Positions 8,432 through 13,834 of a DNA stretch of 13,836 nt are shown here, in pieces. Every line of letters starts with the position of its first letter. Position 1 is the stretch's first letter. A program made the position numbers and the translations under genes. Location: positions 1 through 13,836 of the forward strand of contig JAJZLA010000011.1 in NCBI GenBank assembly GCA_021803845.1, written 5' to 3'. The notes beneath the pieces are model-generated. The model was not told the DNA's origin. It saw only the letters and a list, made by a program, of their open reading frames with translations, and made no database searches. The stretch comes from a bacterium (GTDB taxonomy: Bacteria; SZUA-79; Acidulodesulfobacterales; Acidulodesulfobacteraceae).

Positions 8432-9310
8432 CTATTTCCCGCCAAGATAAACCTTCGTTACATAATCCCTGTTATGCCCCAGTTCATTGGAAACGGCTAT
8501 CTTAGAATCTTTTTCGGAATACCCGTTTGAAACCAGTTCCGCATACCTTTCCTGTGCAACGGAATGTCTTACGGCGTGCATATTGAAGCCGGCATTTTTA
8601 ATGGAGTTACCCAGATGGTTCATTTCCTGTTTTAAGTTCCTGCGGGTATCGTAGTTGCAGTTAATCGCAAATTTACGAAGTTCCGCAAGTTCTTTAAGTT
8701 TCTCAGAAGAAAGTTTTATTTCTCTGGGTCTGCCGTTTTTGCACCAAGAGCCTTTTAATTCAAGAGTGCCGTTTTTTACTATTTCATAACCTTTTGAAAG
8801 CGCAAGTCCGGCGTGGACGCTTTCCTCTTTCCTTAAGCCCGCTATACTTGCAATTTTCAACTGAACGTAAACGTTGGCGTCTTTTTCTTTAAAATACCGG
8901 AGCTTTTGGTTTATATCCACTCCTTTGGCGTTTAGACTTTTGTCCTTATACTCCATTTCTCTTTTAAGTCCAAGTTCTCCGTTGGAAATGTTAATATTAG
9001 TTCTGCTTTTTTCATGTAAAAAAGACCTTAAGGAAGAAACGTAGTTGATAATAGTGGCGTCCTTTAGTCCCTGAGCCTTATAATAATTTACCATTTTTTC
9101 AATATCGGAATTACTCCATTTGCCGATGTCGGCTTTCCTGTTAGCGGTTACGCCTATATCGTAATGCCTGGCATCATGAGCTATGCGGCACATATCCTGC
9201 CTTATGTCATGGTCTGATTTATTCGAAACGATAGACAGCGGGGCGTCCATTTTGTGGAAATGCTCTATCTCTTTTAATTCCCGATTTATTTTGTATTCTA
9301 TTTTCGTCAT
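8432..9310 (-). CDS. Tyrosine recombinase / integrase, complete
   Basis: 292 residues, a complete lambda-type integrase. An N-terminal SAM-like core-binding helical domain spans roughly 60-125 (IEKMVNYYKAQGL, then TIINYVSSLRSFL). The catalytic domain follows, with R160 in AGLRKEE, H245 and R248 in HAVRH, H279 in LGHNR and Y288 in KVYLG. Y288 lies nine residues after H279, the usual spacing of the nucleophile. All catalytic residues are present, so it should be active. GGAGGAT lies just upstream of the ATG. It resembles integrase-domain proteins of genomic islands more than XerC/D. It faces the left-edge integrase across the restriction and toxin genes, suggesting it moves or once moved the block. 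No att core could be identified. Confidence 0.9.
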   Translation of the reverse strand: MTKIEYKINRELKEIEHFHKMDAPLSIVSNKSDHDIRQDMCRIAHDARHYDIGVTANRKADIGKWSNSDIEKMVNYYKAQGLKDATIINYVSSLRSFLHEKSRTNINISNGELGLKREMEYKDKSLNAKGVDINQKLRYFKEKDANVYVQLKIASIAGLRKEESVHAGLALSKGYEIVKNGTLELKGSWCKNGRPREIKLSSEKLKELAELRKFAINCNYDTRRNLKQEMNHLGNSIKNAGFNMHAVRHSVAQERYAELVSNGYSEKDSKIAVSNELGHNRDYVTKVYLGGK

Positions 9311-9368
9311 TTTAATATCCTCCGTAAAAATATTTATTTTTATTTAGACAAACTTTTGCCATTGGCAT

Positions 9369-9626
9369 TTAATCCTGCCTATATTCTATAATGCCATAAA
9401 ACACCCAGCTACGGTTTAAGGTCGAAAATGTCTTTTCGTATGGCTTTTTAACTGGAAAGACAATACCAGCTCTAAGGAGAAAATCTTTTGAGGATAAGCC
9501 AATAATCCCTATATATTTTTTAATGTTATTTTCCGGATTTATAGACCCGGCAAGTCTTAAGTAAGAGAGGTTTTTTAGAGTTAAACCTTTAAGAAAGTGA
9601 AAAACTGTGCAGGATTTCGGCCTGAG
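9369..9626 (-). pseudogene. Gene remnant, possibly the end of an outer-membrane beta-barrel protein
   Basis: A stop-free frame of 85 codons ends at TAA 9369-9371 and starts right after a TAA at 9627-9629 with no ATG, GTG or TTG. The peptide reads like a real protein end, with alternating strand-like segments such as NLSYLRLAGSINPENN, FLLRAGIVFPVKKPYEK and SWVFYGIIEYRQD. Alternating polar and aromatic residues resemble C-terminal beta-strands of an outer-membrane barrel, but I cannot name a family. Upstream, another frame gives a short protein-like stretch (FLTQAEILHSF), as expected of a gene broken by a frameshift. It lies just upstream of the integrase gene, where it could have been cut by an insertion. 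Confidence 0.45.
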
Positions 9627-10011
9627 TTAGAAAGGATATTTACTTTTAGAATTGACCCGGATTTTTTTTCCGAGCAGGAATAGTTTTTTAAAATCTTTAA
9701 TCGCGCCGGTATTTTCATCGTTTATAAATAAACTTAAAAATCACCGGTGAAATAAAAATCTTACAAAATCTAAAGTAAATATTTGCGAATTTAATAATCC
9801 GTTCGTTTCGGATTGGAAAGTTTTTAATCTTCTTTCGAAGATAGGTAAGTTTTAATCTCTTGCGAAGATAATAGGTTTCTTTAAAAGCGCCGCCAATTAA
9901 AGCGCGAAACCTAAAAAGAATTGACTAAACATTTTATATTTTAATTATACCGCAATTTTATAAAAATAGTAATCACTTTTCATGAAATCATTTTTTTCAA
10001 GCGTTTCCCAC
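9627..10011. other. Non-coding stretch with small repeats and hairpins
   Basis: No protein-like frame was found. Structures seen are AATCCG...CGGATT around 9797-9815, an imperfect 29-base tandem pair (9818-9843 and 9847-9870) built on TTTAATCTCTTGCGAAGATA-like units, and AGGTTTC (9873-9879) pairing with GAAACCT (9906-9912). Their role is unknown. They may be remnants of the same decayed DNA as the repeat to the right. Confidence 0.4.
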
Positions 10012-10049
10012 GCCTTCTTCAGTTTGTAAAAACACAAACTGAAGAAGGC
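10012..10049. repeat. Perfect 16-bp inverted repeat
   Basis: GCCTTCTTCAGTTTGT (10012-10027) pairs perfectly with ACAAACTGAAGAAGGC (10034-10049) across a 6-base A-rich loop. No T tract follows on either strand, so it is not a typical terminator. It directly abuts the larger hairpin and copy A of the structured repeat. Confidence 0.85.
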
Positions 10050-10057
10050 TTATAGAG

Positions 10058-10151
10058 GTTTGTTTCTTGCTTCGTTTGATTTTGCTTTCCAAACCGGCAA
10101 GCGGTTTGAAAAGCAAGCCTTTCGGCAAAATCAAACTCCGGCGAAACAAAC
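10058..10151. repeat. Long nested inverted repeat at the border of repeat copy A
   Basis: The outer arms are 10058-10085 and 10125-10151. They match over GCAAAATCAAAC (12 bases) and GAAACAAAC (9 bases), with a mismatched centre. The inner arms 10084-10096 and 10102-10114 pair in 12 of 13 positions around the loop GCAAG. The whole 94 bases could form a hairpin or cruciform. The right outer arm is part of the repeat shared with copy B; the left arm exists only here. Confidence 0.75.
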
Positions 10152-10350
10152 ATAAAAAGCATCGTATCGGGCTTCCGCCCGAACCTGACAAGCGTATGCA
10201 CGCTTGACCGCAGGGGGTGGATAAAAACTTTAATTTTACATCCTGCCGCATAAACGGCATATTTTTCTGATGAAAAAGATATACTTTTTAATACATACAG
10301 GAAAATATATGTTTATTTTATATAGTTGGTAGCATAACGCGCTTTATTTT
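10123..10350 (-). repeat. Structured dispersed repeat, copy A
   Basis: About 225 bases that recur in the same orientation at 13076-13299. The core 10123-10260 matches copy B at 136 of 138 positions; the rest is similar with small indels. Minus-strand reading gives a series of hairpins. TCGGGC/GCCCGA closes a GGAA (GNRA) tetraloop (10167-10182). CAAGCGT/ACGCTTG (10189-10206) is flanked by CCTG/CAGG pairing. A 5-bp TGCCG/CGGCA stem lies near 10248-10260. Short frames through the repeat exist in both copies, but their peptides (CGQACIRLSGSGG) look non-biological. The element fits a structured RNA or a palindrome-rich non-autonomous mobile unit; I do not recognise a known family. Confidence 0.8.
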
Positions 10351-10472
10351 GCTTTAATATATTTTTCTTGTTGCTCCAATAAATGAAATTTGTTTATTTT
10401 ATAATATTTTAAACCCAGACTACGGAAAAATCCAGACGCGAGTATGAAAATAAATAAATCAGATATTTTTTT
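10344..10472 (-). pseudogene. Short open frame ending inside repeat copy A, possible gene end
   Basis: 42 codons without a start codon, ending at TAA 10344-10346. The peptide begins with a hydrophobic stretch (DLFIFILASGFF) and continues as a charged tail (KFHLLEQQEKYIKAK), like the last membrane helix and cytoplasmic tail of a membrane protein. The frame is closed upstream by a stop in a run of nine A/T bases. Its stop lies at the same place in the repeat as the stop of the 143-aa gene at copy B. The frame is short enough to be chance in AT-rich DNA. Confidence 0.25.
10446..10470. repeat. 25-bp direct repeat, first copy
   Basis: Identical over 25 bases (GAAAATAAATAAATCAGATA followed by TTTTT) to 10994-11018, with looser similarity continuing for about a dozen bases on the right. 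It lies upstream of copy A in minus-strand terms. Confidence 0.75.
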
Positions 10473-10565
10473 TTAAAATCGACCCGCAAATGATAAATTT
10501 TTATTATTTTTTTATACGTTCCTGCCGGTTAACTTCCGAAAATAATCTATAATATGTATAATGTT

Positions 10566-10575
10566 ATGGTATAAT
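10566..10575 (+). promoter_or_regulatory. Possible extended -10 element, plus strand
   Basis: ATGGTATAAT contains TGn directly before a perfect TATAAT (10570-10575). There is no recognisable -35 at the right distance, and no clear gene follows for 190 bases. A GGAGGGCAGG stretch at about 10585 precedes no long frame. AT-rich DNA gives such matches by chance. Confidence 0.25.
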
Positions 10576-10689
10576 TTAATAAATTGGAGGGCAGGAAAAA
10601 AGGGGTTGATAGCGGGTGCGGTTTAAAAGTTTAAAGAAGTAATATACTTAATTAATCTATTGCCAAAACAGATTCAGCAATATAGGAAT

Positions 10690-11036
10690 TTATATTTTAT
10701 TATAGCAAACTATTAACATGATTACATTAATATCTAAGGGTCCCTTCAACCTGTAGCTTTCATTGAAAGTTATGGCAAATTTTTCTCCAGAATCCATCAC
10801 TAAAACATGAATTTTGCGTGAAGCTGTACGTATTGGTGAAAAGCCGATAGTCTTGGAAGCTAAACAGATAAAGAAAACTTCTTCGCTAATAAAAATATTA
10901 ACAGCACCTGACAACACCGGCAACAACGAGGAAATTAAAGAAATTGCCGAATGGATGCTTTTTACTGTTACTCCGATATAATTAATAACGGTAGAAAATA
11001 AATAAATCAGATATTTTTCTTTTAATCCAGAGCAAC
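10690..11036 (-). other. 115-codon open frame of doubtful coding status
   Basis: The frame is stop-free from just after the TAA before 11036 down to the TAA at 10690. The only start is a TTG at 10926, with no clear ribosome binding site. The product would be hydrophobic and serine-rich early, with SRKIHVLVMDSGEKF and TFNESYRLKGPL later. On the opposite strand another frame reads MANFSPESITKT from ATG 10772, is stopped by TGA at 10808-10810, and continues ILREAVRIGEKPIVLEAKQ... to TAA at 10979-10981. That plus-strand version has the charged composition of ordinary proteins, so the minus frame may be its antisense. Either way no intact gene is evident. Confidence 0.25.
10994..11018. repeat. 25-bp direct repeat, second copy
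   Basis: Exact match to 10446-10470, 548 bases away in the same orientation. The two copies bracket the region that holds the ambiguous open frames. Confidence 0.75.
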
Positions 11037-11107
11037 GTTATTTAGAAAATGGAACTGCACAAAAGATTGAACACTACCGGAAAAATTAGAATTAGAATAA
11101 GATAATT

Positions 11108-11159
11108 ATGCCTCCTTATAAGTCAATTCTATCTTTCAAATATACTCATAAAGAGGCAT
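11108..11159. repeat. 12-bp inverted repeat downstream of the sulfur cassette
   Basis: ATGCCTCCTTAT (11108-11119) and ATAAAGAGGCAT (11148-11159) pair in 11 of 12 positions across a 28-base loop. It lies 52 bases past the TusA stop. No T tract follows, so it is a poor intrinsic terminator, but it could still end or stabilise the transcript. Confidence 0.45.
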
Positions 11160-11211
11160 TTAAACAAAATCAATTTTACGTGGCTTTATTTAAAATCTGT
11201 CTGATATAACA

Positions 11212-11445
11212 TTAACTTTTTTTTACATAAAATTGAAATTTTCCGCCTTGCTCGGCAGATTCCATAAGTTCATTGCCAGTTCTTTTACACCATGCCGCCA
11301 TATCGTTTTTTGTACCGGGGTCGGTTGATATAATTTCTAATATCTGGCCCGAACTTAAGCCGTCCATTTCTTTTTTTGTCTTAACAATCGGCAATGGGCA
11401 GGATAATCCTGAAGCGTCTAAAGTTTTTGAAATGTTTAACTGCAT
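11212..11445 (-). CDS. tusA: TusA-family sulfur carrier protein
   Basis: 77 residues, the standard TusA length. The signature LSCPLPIVKTKK carries Cys16 in the CPxP motif, which holds sulfur as a persulfide. The rest (GQILEIISTDPGTKNDMAAWC, in two parts GQILEIISTDPG and KNDMAAWC) follows the family's beta-alpha-beta-alpha-beta pattern, and the second Cys is also common. TusA proteins pass sulfane sulfur between cytoplasmic enzymes, for tRNA thiolation, molybdenum cofactor or sulfur oxidation. The frame extends 12 codons upstream, but a perfect AAGGAGGTGA lies inside that extension 5 bases before this ATG, so 11445 is the start. It is the last gene of the cassette, 42 bases after the DsrE gene, a frequent partner of TusA. 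Confidence 0.93.
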   Translation of the reverse strand: MQLNISKTLDASGLSCPLPIVKTKKEMDGLSSGQILEIISTDPGTKNDMAAWCKRTGNELMESAEQGGKFQFYVKKS

Positions 11446-11450
11446 ATAGG

Positions 11451-11460
11451 TCACCTCCTT
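11451..11460 (-). promoter_or_regulatory. Ribosome binding site that fixes the tusA start
   Basis: AAGGAGGTGA on the minus strand is a full anti-16S match, 5 bases before the ATG at 11445. It rules out the upstream ATG at 11481. Confidence 0.85.
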
Positions 11461-11487
11461 TTTATTAAAATTTCTATTCAATAAATT

Positions 11488-11955
11488 TTAAAAAGCTAAA
11501 TGTATATCGGAATTAATAGCATCTTCCATATACGTTGCAGCGCCGCCGTATTCTAAGCCGTTTATAAAATCTTCTTTTTTATACCCAAACAGATCGATCG
11601 CCATCTGGCAGGCAATTAGCCTGACCCCTGACTCCTGGCATATTGCAATAAGTTCAGAAATAGTTGCAAGTCCATTTTTTTTGATCATGGATTTCATCAT
11701 AGATGTTGCCATGGCGGTCATTCCAGGAAATGCCTGAACAATACTCGGTATCGGTATCGGCATAGGCATTGCGGGATTACCTAAAGGACTGACTTTAAGT
11801 AACGAATCAACATCTTTTCTAAGGATATTTAAACCGTAAAACGAGAAATAAATTGTCGTTGAAATATCAAGCGTTGCGGCAACGGAAGCAAGGATAAGCG
11901 GCGGATAAGCCATATCTAAGGTTCCATGAATAGAAATAATCGACATCTTTTTCAT
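11488..11955 (-). CDS. DsrE/DsrF-like sulfur-transfer protein (DsrE2/DsrE3 type)
   Basis: 155 residues from the chosen start. The N-terminus IISIHGTLDMAYPPLILA, the Met/Pro-rich middle (GNPAMPMPIPIPS, then FPGMTAMATSMMKSM) and IACQMAIDLFGYKKEDF with Cys116 match what I know of the DsrE subgroup found beside tusA, rhodanese and hdr genes in sulfur oxidisers. The cysteine is thought to carry or pass on sulfur, with TusA as partner. The Met/Pro-rich segment is hydrophobic and may touch the membrane. Upstream ATGs exist in frame, but GGAGGAA sits 6 bases before 11955, so that start is preferred; it also leaves a 25-base gap to the TetR stop rather than an overlap. No hdr or rhodanese gene is visible here, so the sulfur donor is unknown. 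Confidence 0.9.
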   Translation of the reverse strand: MKKMSIISIHGTLDMAYPPLILASVAATLDISTTIYFSFYGLNILRKDVDSLLKVSPLGNPAMPMPIPIPSIVQAFPGMTAMATSMMKSMIKKNGLATISELIAICQESGVRLIACQMAIDLFGYKKEDFINGLEYGGAATYMEDAINSDIHLAF

Positions 11956-11961
11956 AACAGT

Positions 11962-11968
11962 TTCCTCC
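11962..11968 (-). promoter_or_regulatory. Ribosome binding site that fixes the DsrE start
   Basis: GGAGGAA on the minus strand, 6 bases before the ATG at 11955, overlaps an alternative upstream in-frame ATG and so argues against the longer form that would begin at 12009. Confidence 0.75.
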
Positions 11969-11980
11969 ATAATTTTAATT

Positions 11981-12628
11981 TTATACGCGTTTTTTAATGC
12001 AGTTAACAATATCTACAAACCGGTCGAGAAGGTTGCGAATTAAATCGTAAATAGAAATGTCTTTATAATAGGAGGATTTATATATAAATTTTGCGTACAG
12101 AGCCTCCCTGATCATTCCCTGGAATAATAGACACATAGATTTAACATCGGATTCGGTCAGCTTACCCGTTATTACTTCATCTTTAAGCCAATCCGCTATT
12201 AGGTCCATAAAGGGCTTCCACCTGTTTTCGAAAAAATTTACTATTGCTTTATTTCCTTCTAATCCGCTATACAATTCCATTCTCAAATAGTCCTGTTCCT
12301 TTTCGATGCTTTTCACATATAAAAGGGTCATTCTTCTTAAAATACTTCCGTAATCATCGAATTCTTCCAATACTACTGCGATATAATCTTCCCTTTTGCA
12401 CGAAATTTCGTTCAAAACGGCATCGTAAAGAGATTCTTTTGAAGAGAAATAACGATACAAAATAGCAGGGCTTACCCCTATTGCATCGACAATTTGGTCA
12501 ACGGTAACGCCATAGAAACCCTTTTGGGCGAATAACCCTTTAGCAACGTAAATAATCTCTTTTTTCCTATCTTCACCTTTAAGTCTTTTTTTAACTTTAT
12601 TTTTATCAATTGAGCTTTTTAACTTCAT
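11981..12628 (-). CDS. TetR/AcrR-family transcriptional regulator
   Basis: 215 residues, typical length. After a basic N-terminal arm (KKRLKGEDRKK) comes the TetR helix-turn-helix at about residues 41-61 (VTVDQIVDAIG, then SPAILYRYFSSKESLYDAV), the best conserved part of the family. The C-terminal two thirds are helical, as expected of a ligand-binding and dimer domain, with no recognisable ligand signature. AGAGGAT precedes the ATG. It is the second gene of the cassette, between a TusA-like gene and the DsrE gene, and probably controls its own operon through the palindrome near 12947-12966. The effector could be a reactive sulfur compound, but nothing in the sequence shows this. Confidence 0.9.
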   Translation of the reverse strand: MKLKSSIDKNKVKKRLKGEDRKKEIIYVAKGLFAQKGFYGVTVDQIVDAIGVSPAILYRYFSSKESLYDAVLNEISCKREDYIAVVLEEFDDYGSILRRMTLLYVKSIEKEQDYLRMELYSGLEGNKAIVNFFENRWKPFMDLIADWLKDEVITGKLTESDVKSMCLLFQGMIREALYAKFIYKSSYYKDISIYDLIRNLLDRFVDIVNCIKKRV

Positions 12629-12677
12629 TAAATATCCTCTTCATTAAATATCCTTAAAGTATAAAAATACTGGTTAA

Positions 12678-12908
12678 TTAGCCGAGTTTACGAATGATAA
12701 TTTTATATTCCTGATTTTTACAATCAGTTTCTACAAGCTCATTTTTTGTAAACTTGCAAAAAGCTTTTATATCGTTTATTGCATTTGGATCAAAAGTTAA
12801 AATGCATATTCTGTCCCCTGGCATTAAGGTTTTTAACAACCTTTTGGCATCTATAATTAACGCGGGAAAATTACATCTTCCTCTGAAATCAAGAATTTTC
12901 TCTTCCAT
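12678..12908 (-). CDS. TusA-like protein with altered CPxP motif
   Basis: 76 residues with the TusA fold pattern: ILDFRGRCNFPALIIDAKR at the start, GDRICILTFDPNA in the middle and AFCKFTKNELVE near the end, the last matching AWCKRTGNELME of the second TusA in this cassette. The sulfur-carrying cysteine is kept (Cys12), but the first Pro of the Cys-Pro-x-Pro motif is replaced, giving CNFP. That Pro is nearly invariant in TusA, so partner choice or chemistry may differ. Two further cysteines (Cys35 and Cys51) lie in the body. It is the first gene of the cassette, with AGGGG ahead of the ATG and a promoter 60-90 bases upstream. A 49-base gap separates it from tetR. Confidence 0.85.
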   Translation of the reverse strand: MEEKILDFRGRCNFPALIIDAKRLLKTLMPGDRICILTFDPNAINDIKAFCKFTKNELVETDCKNQEYKIIIRKLG

Positions 12909-12946
12909 AACGCCCCTTAAAAAATGAAATTTAAATTAAATCTATT

Positions 12947-12966
12947 AAGTTAGCTAACGTTCACTT
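12947..12966. promoter_or_regulatory. Candidate TetR operator
   Basis: AAGTTAGCTAACGTTCACTT is an imperfect 20-base palindrome (6 of 10 positions symmetric) that contains the perfect 10-base palindrome GTTAGCTAAC at 12949-12958. It lies immediately downstream of the -10 element of the cassette promoter, where a repressor would block transcription start. The operon encodes a TetR-family protein, so self-regulation is the simplest reading. Confidence 0.5.
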
Positions 12967-12969
12967 ATT

Positions 12970-12997
12970 ATAATATCATAAAAAAAATTCATGTCAA
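12970..12997 (-). promoter_or_regulatory. Sigma70-type promoter of the TusA-TetR-DsrE-TusA cassette
   Basis: On the minus strand a perfect TTGACA (12997-12992) is followed after 16 bases by TATTAT (12975-12970). An alternative TATAAT at 12972-12967 is a perfect hexamer with a 19-base spacer. Either would start transcription near 12960, within or beside the palindrome, leaving a leader of about 50 bases. Confidence 0.68.
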
Positions 12998-13075
12998 GCA
13001 AAAATTAAACAACCTGCAATTTTGCCCTCTTATCTCATTTATCATTTTATCTATAAAGTCTGTATTAAGAGCTTG

Positions 13076-13299
13076 CGGCAAAATCAAACTACGGCGAAAC
13101 AAACATAAAAAGCATCGTATCGGGCTTCCGCCCGAACCTGACAAGCGTATGCACGCTTGACCGCAGGGGGTGGATAAAAACTTTAATTTTACATCCTGCC
13201 ACATAAACGGCATACTTTTATGATGAAAAAGACATGCTTTTTCAATACATACAGAAAAATATATGTTTATATAGTTGGTCGGATAATGCGCTCTATTTT
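13076..13299 (-). repeat. Structured dispersed repeat, copy B
   Basis: Same orientation as copy A, offset 2953 bases over the core. Hairpins are kept at 13120-13135 (GNRA loop on the minus strand) and 13142-13159. One of the two core differences changes TGCCG/CGGCA to TGCCG/TGGCA, which stays paired as G-U only if the minus strand is the RNA. A further hairpin GAAAAAG/CTTTTTC near 13225-13243 is one pair longer than in copy A. It overlaps the last codon or two of the 143-aa gene and ends about 80 bases before the cassette promoter. The left half of copy A's large hairpin is missing here. Confidence 0.8.
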
Positions 13300-13724
13300 G
13301 CAGGTTTTATATATATTTTTTCATGCATTTCTTCGGCTAAAGCTTTTAATGCTATTTTATTTACTTCCTGCTCTGGTTTCCTAAGAATAGCTACGGTAAC
13401 TTTGCCAGGATATCGTTTAAGTATCTTAACGTGCAAGCCGAGCCTATTTTCTATTACGTTTCGCATGAATAACCAGTGGGTTTGCGAAACGTAAACCAGC
13501 TTATTCTGCCCATCAACTTTCTCAACAAAAACGAACAATTCTTGGTCCTGTCCTTCAAATTTAAAACAAGACTTTTGTTTGGGTAAGATATATCTATATC
13601 CATCAGGCTCGATATCGGGGTTAGGATTGCCATAATCAAAGACGCTACAATTAGATAATATATAACAATTTTCCGTTTCACCTCCCAGAAAAAGTTTAAT
13701 ATTTGTTTTTTCTATAATTTCCAT
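13293..13724 (-). CDS. Protein of unknown function, 143 residues
   Basis: I do not recognise this family. It starts at an ATG with a very good GGAGGT 8 bases upstream, so it is likely a real gene. It has no signal peptide or membrane helix. The N-terminal half is beta-rich with cysteines (NCYILSNCSVFDYG) and acidic loops; a KLVYVSQTHWLFMRNVI segment follows, then VKILKRYPGKVTVAIL and a charged C-terminal helix ending KIYIKPAK. The TAG stop lies within the similarity to the structured repeat, so the repeat forms its 3' untranslated region. It is separated from the sulfur cassette by that repeat and the cassette promoter. Two hairpins occupy its upstream region. Confidence 0.7.
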   Translation of the reverse strand: MEIIEKTNIKLFLGGETENCYILSNCSVFDYGNPNPDIEPDGYRYILPKQKSCFKFEGQDQELFVFVEKVDGQNKLVYVSQTHWLFMRNVIENRLGLHVKILKRYPGKVTVAILRKPEQEVNKIALKALAEEMHEKIYIKPAK

Positions 13725-13770
13725 ATAATTTTACCTCCATTTTTCCAGTTTTTTTATTTTTATTATTACT

Positions 13771-13834
13771 GCCATAACGGTGGAGCCTAAGCGCAACCAT
13801 TATGGCTTGCTTGAACCTTTCTTATGAAAGGTTC
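13771..13834 (-). other. Two adjacent hairpins upstream of the 143-aa gene
   Basis: GCCATAACGGT (13771-13781) pairs with ACCATTATGGC (13796-13806) in 10 of 11 positions around a 14-base loop. GAACCTTTC (13813-13821) pairs perfectly with GAAAGGTTC (13826-13834) around TTAT. In minus-strand reading they precede the gene by 47-110 bases and are followed by an A-rich tract, not a T tract. The outer one could be a terminator of something beyond the window, or both could form a structured leader. The right edge cuts the context. Confidence 0.45.

Noticed and set aside
9997..10260. Minus-strand frame of 87 codons, and overlapping frames, through repeat copy A
   Set aside because: They run through hairpins, the peptides have Cys/Arg/Ser-rich composition unlike the real genes here, and there is no clear ribosome binding site.
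10012..10260. CRISPR array
   Set aside because: Hairpins differ from one another and there is no regular repeat-spacer spacing and no cas gene.
10012..10351. Retron or group II intron RNA
   Set aside because: The hairpin-rich region invites the idea, but no reverse transcriptase gene is in the window and no intron domain V-like motif was recognised.
12244..12465. Plus-strand open frame opposite the TetR gene
   Set aside because: Antisense to a clear regulator.
12989..13213. Minus-strand frame of 74 codons in repeat copy B beginning with the same residues as in copy A
   Set aside because: Identity follows from the near-identical DNA; the frame diverges completely once the repeat ends, so it is not a conserved protein.
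13234..13681. Other-frame and antisense open frames overlapping the 143-aa gene
   Set aside because: The 143-aa frame has the strong GGAGGT start signal; the others have none.
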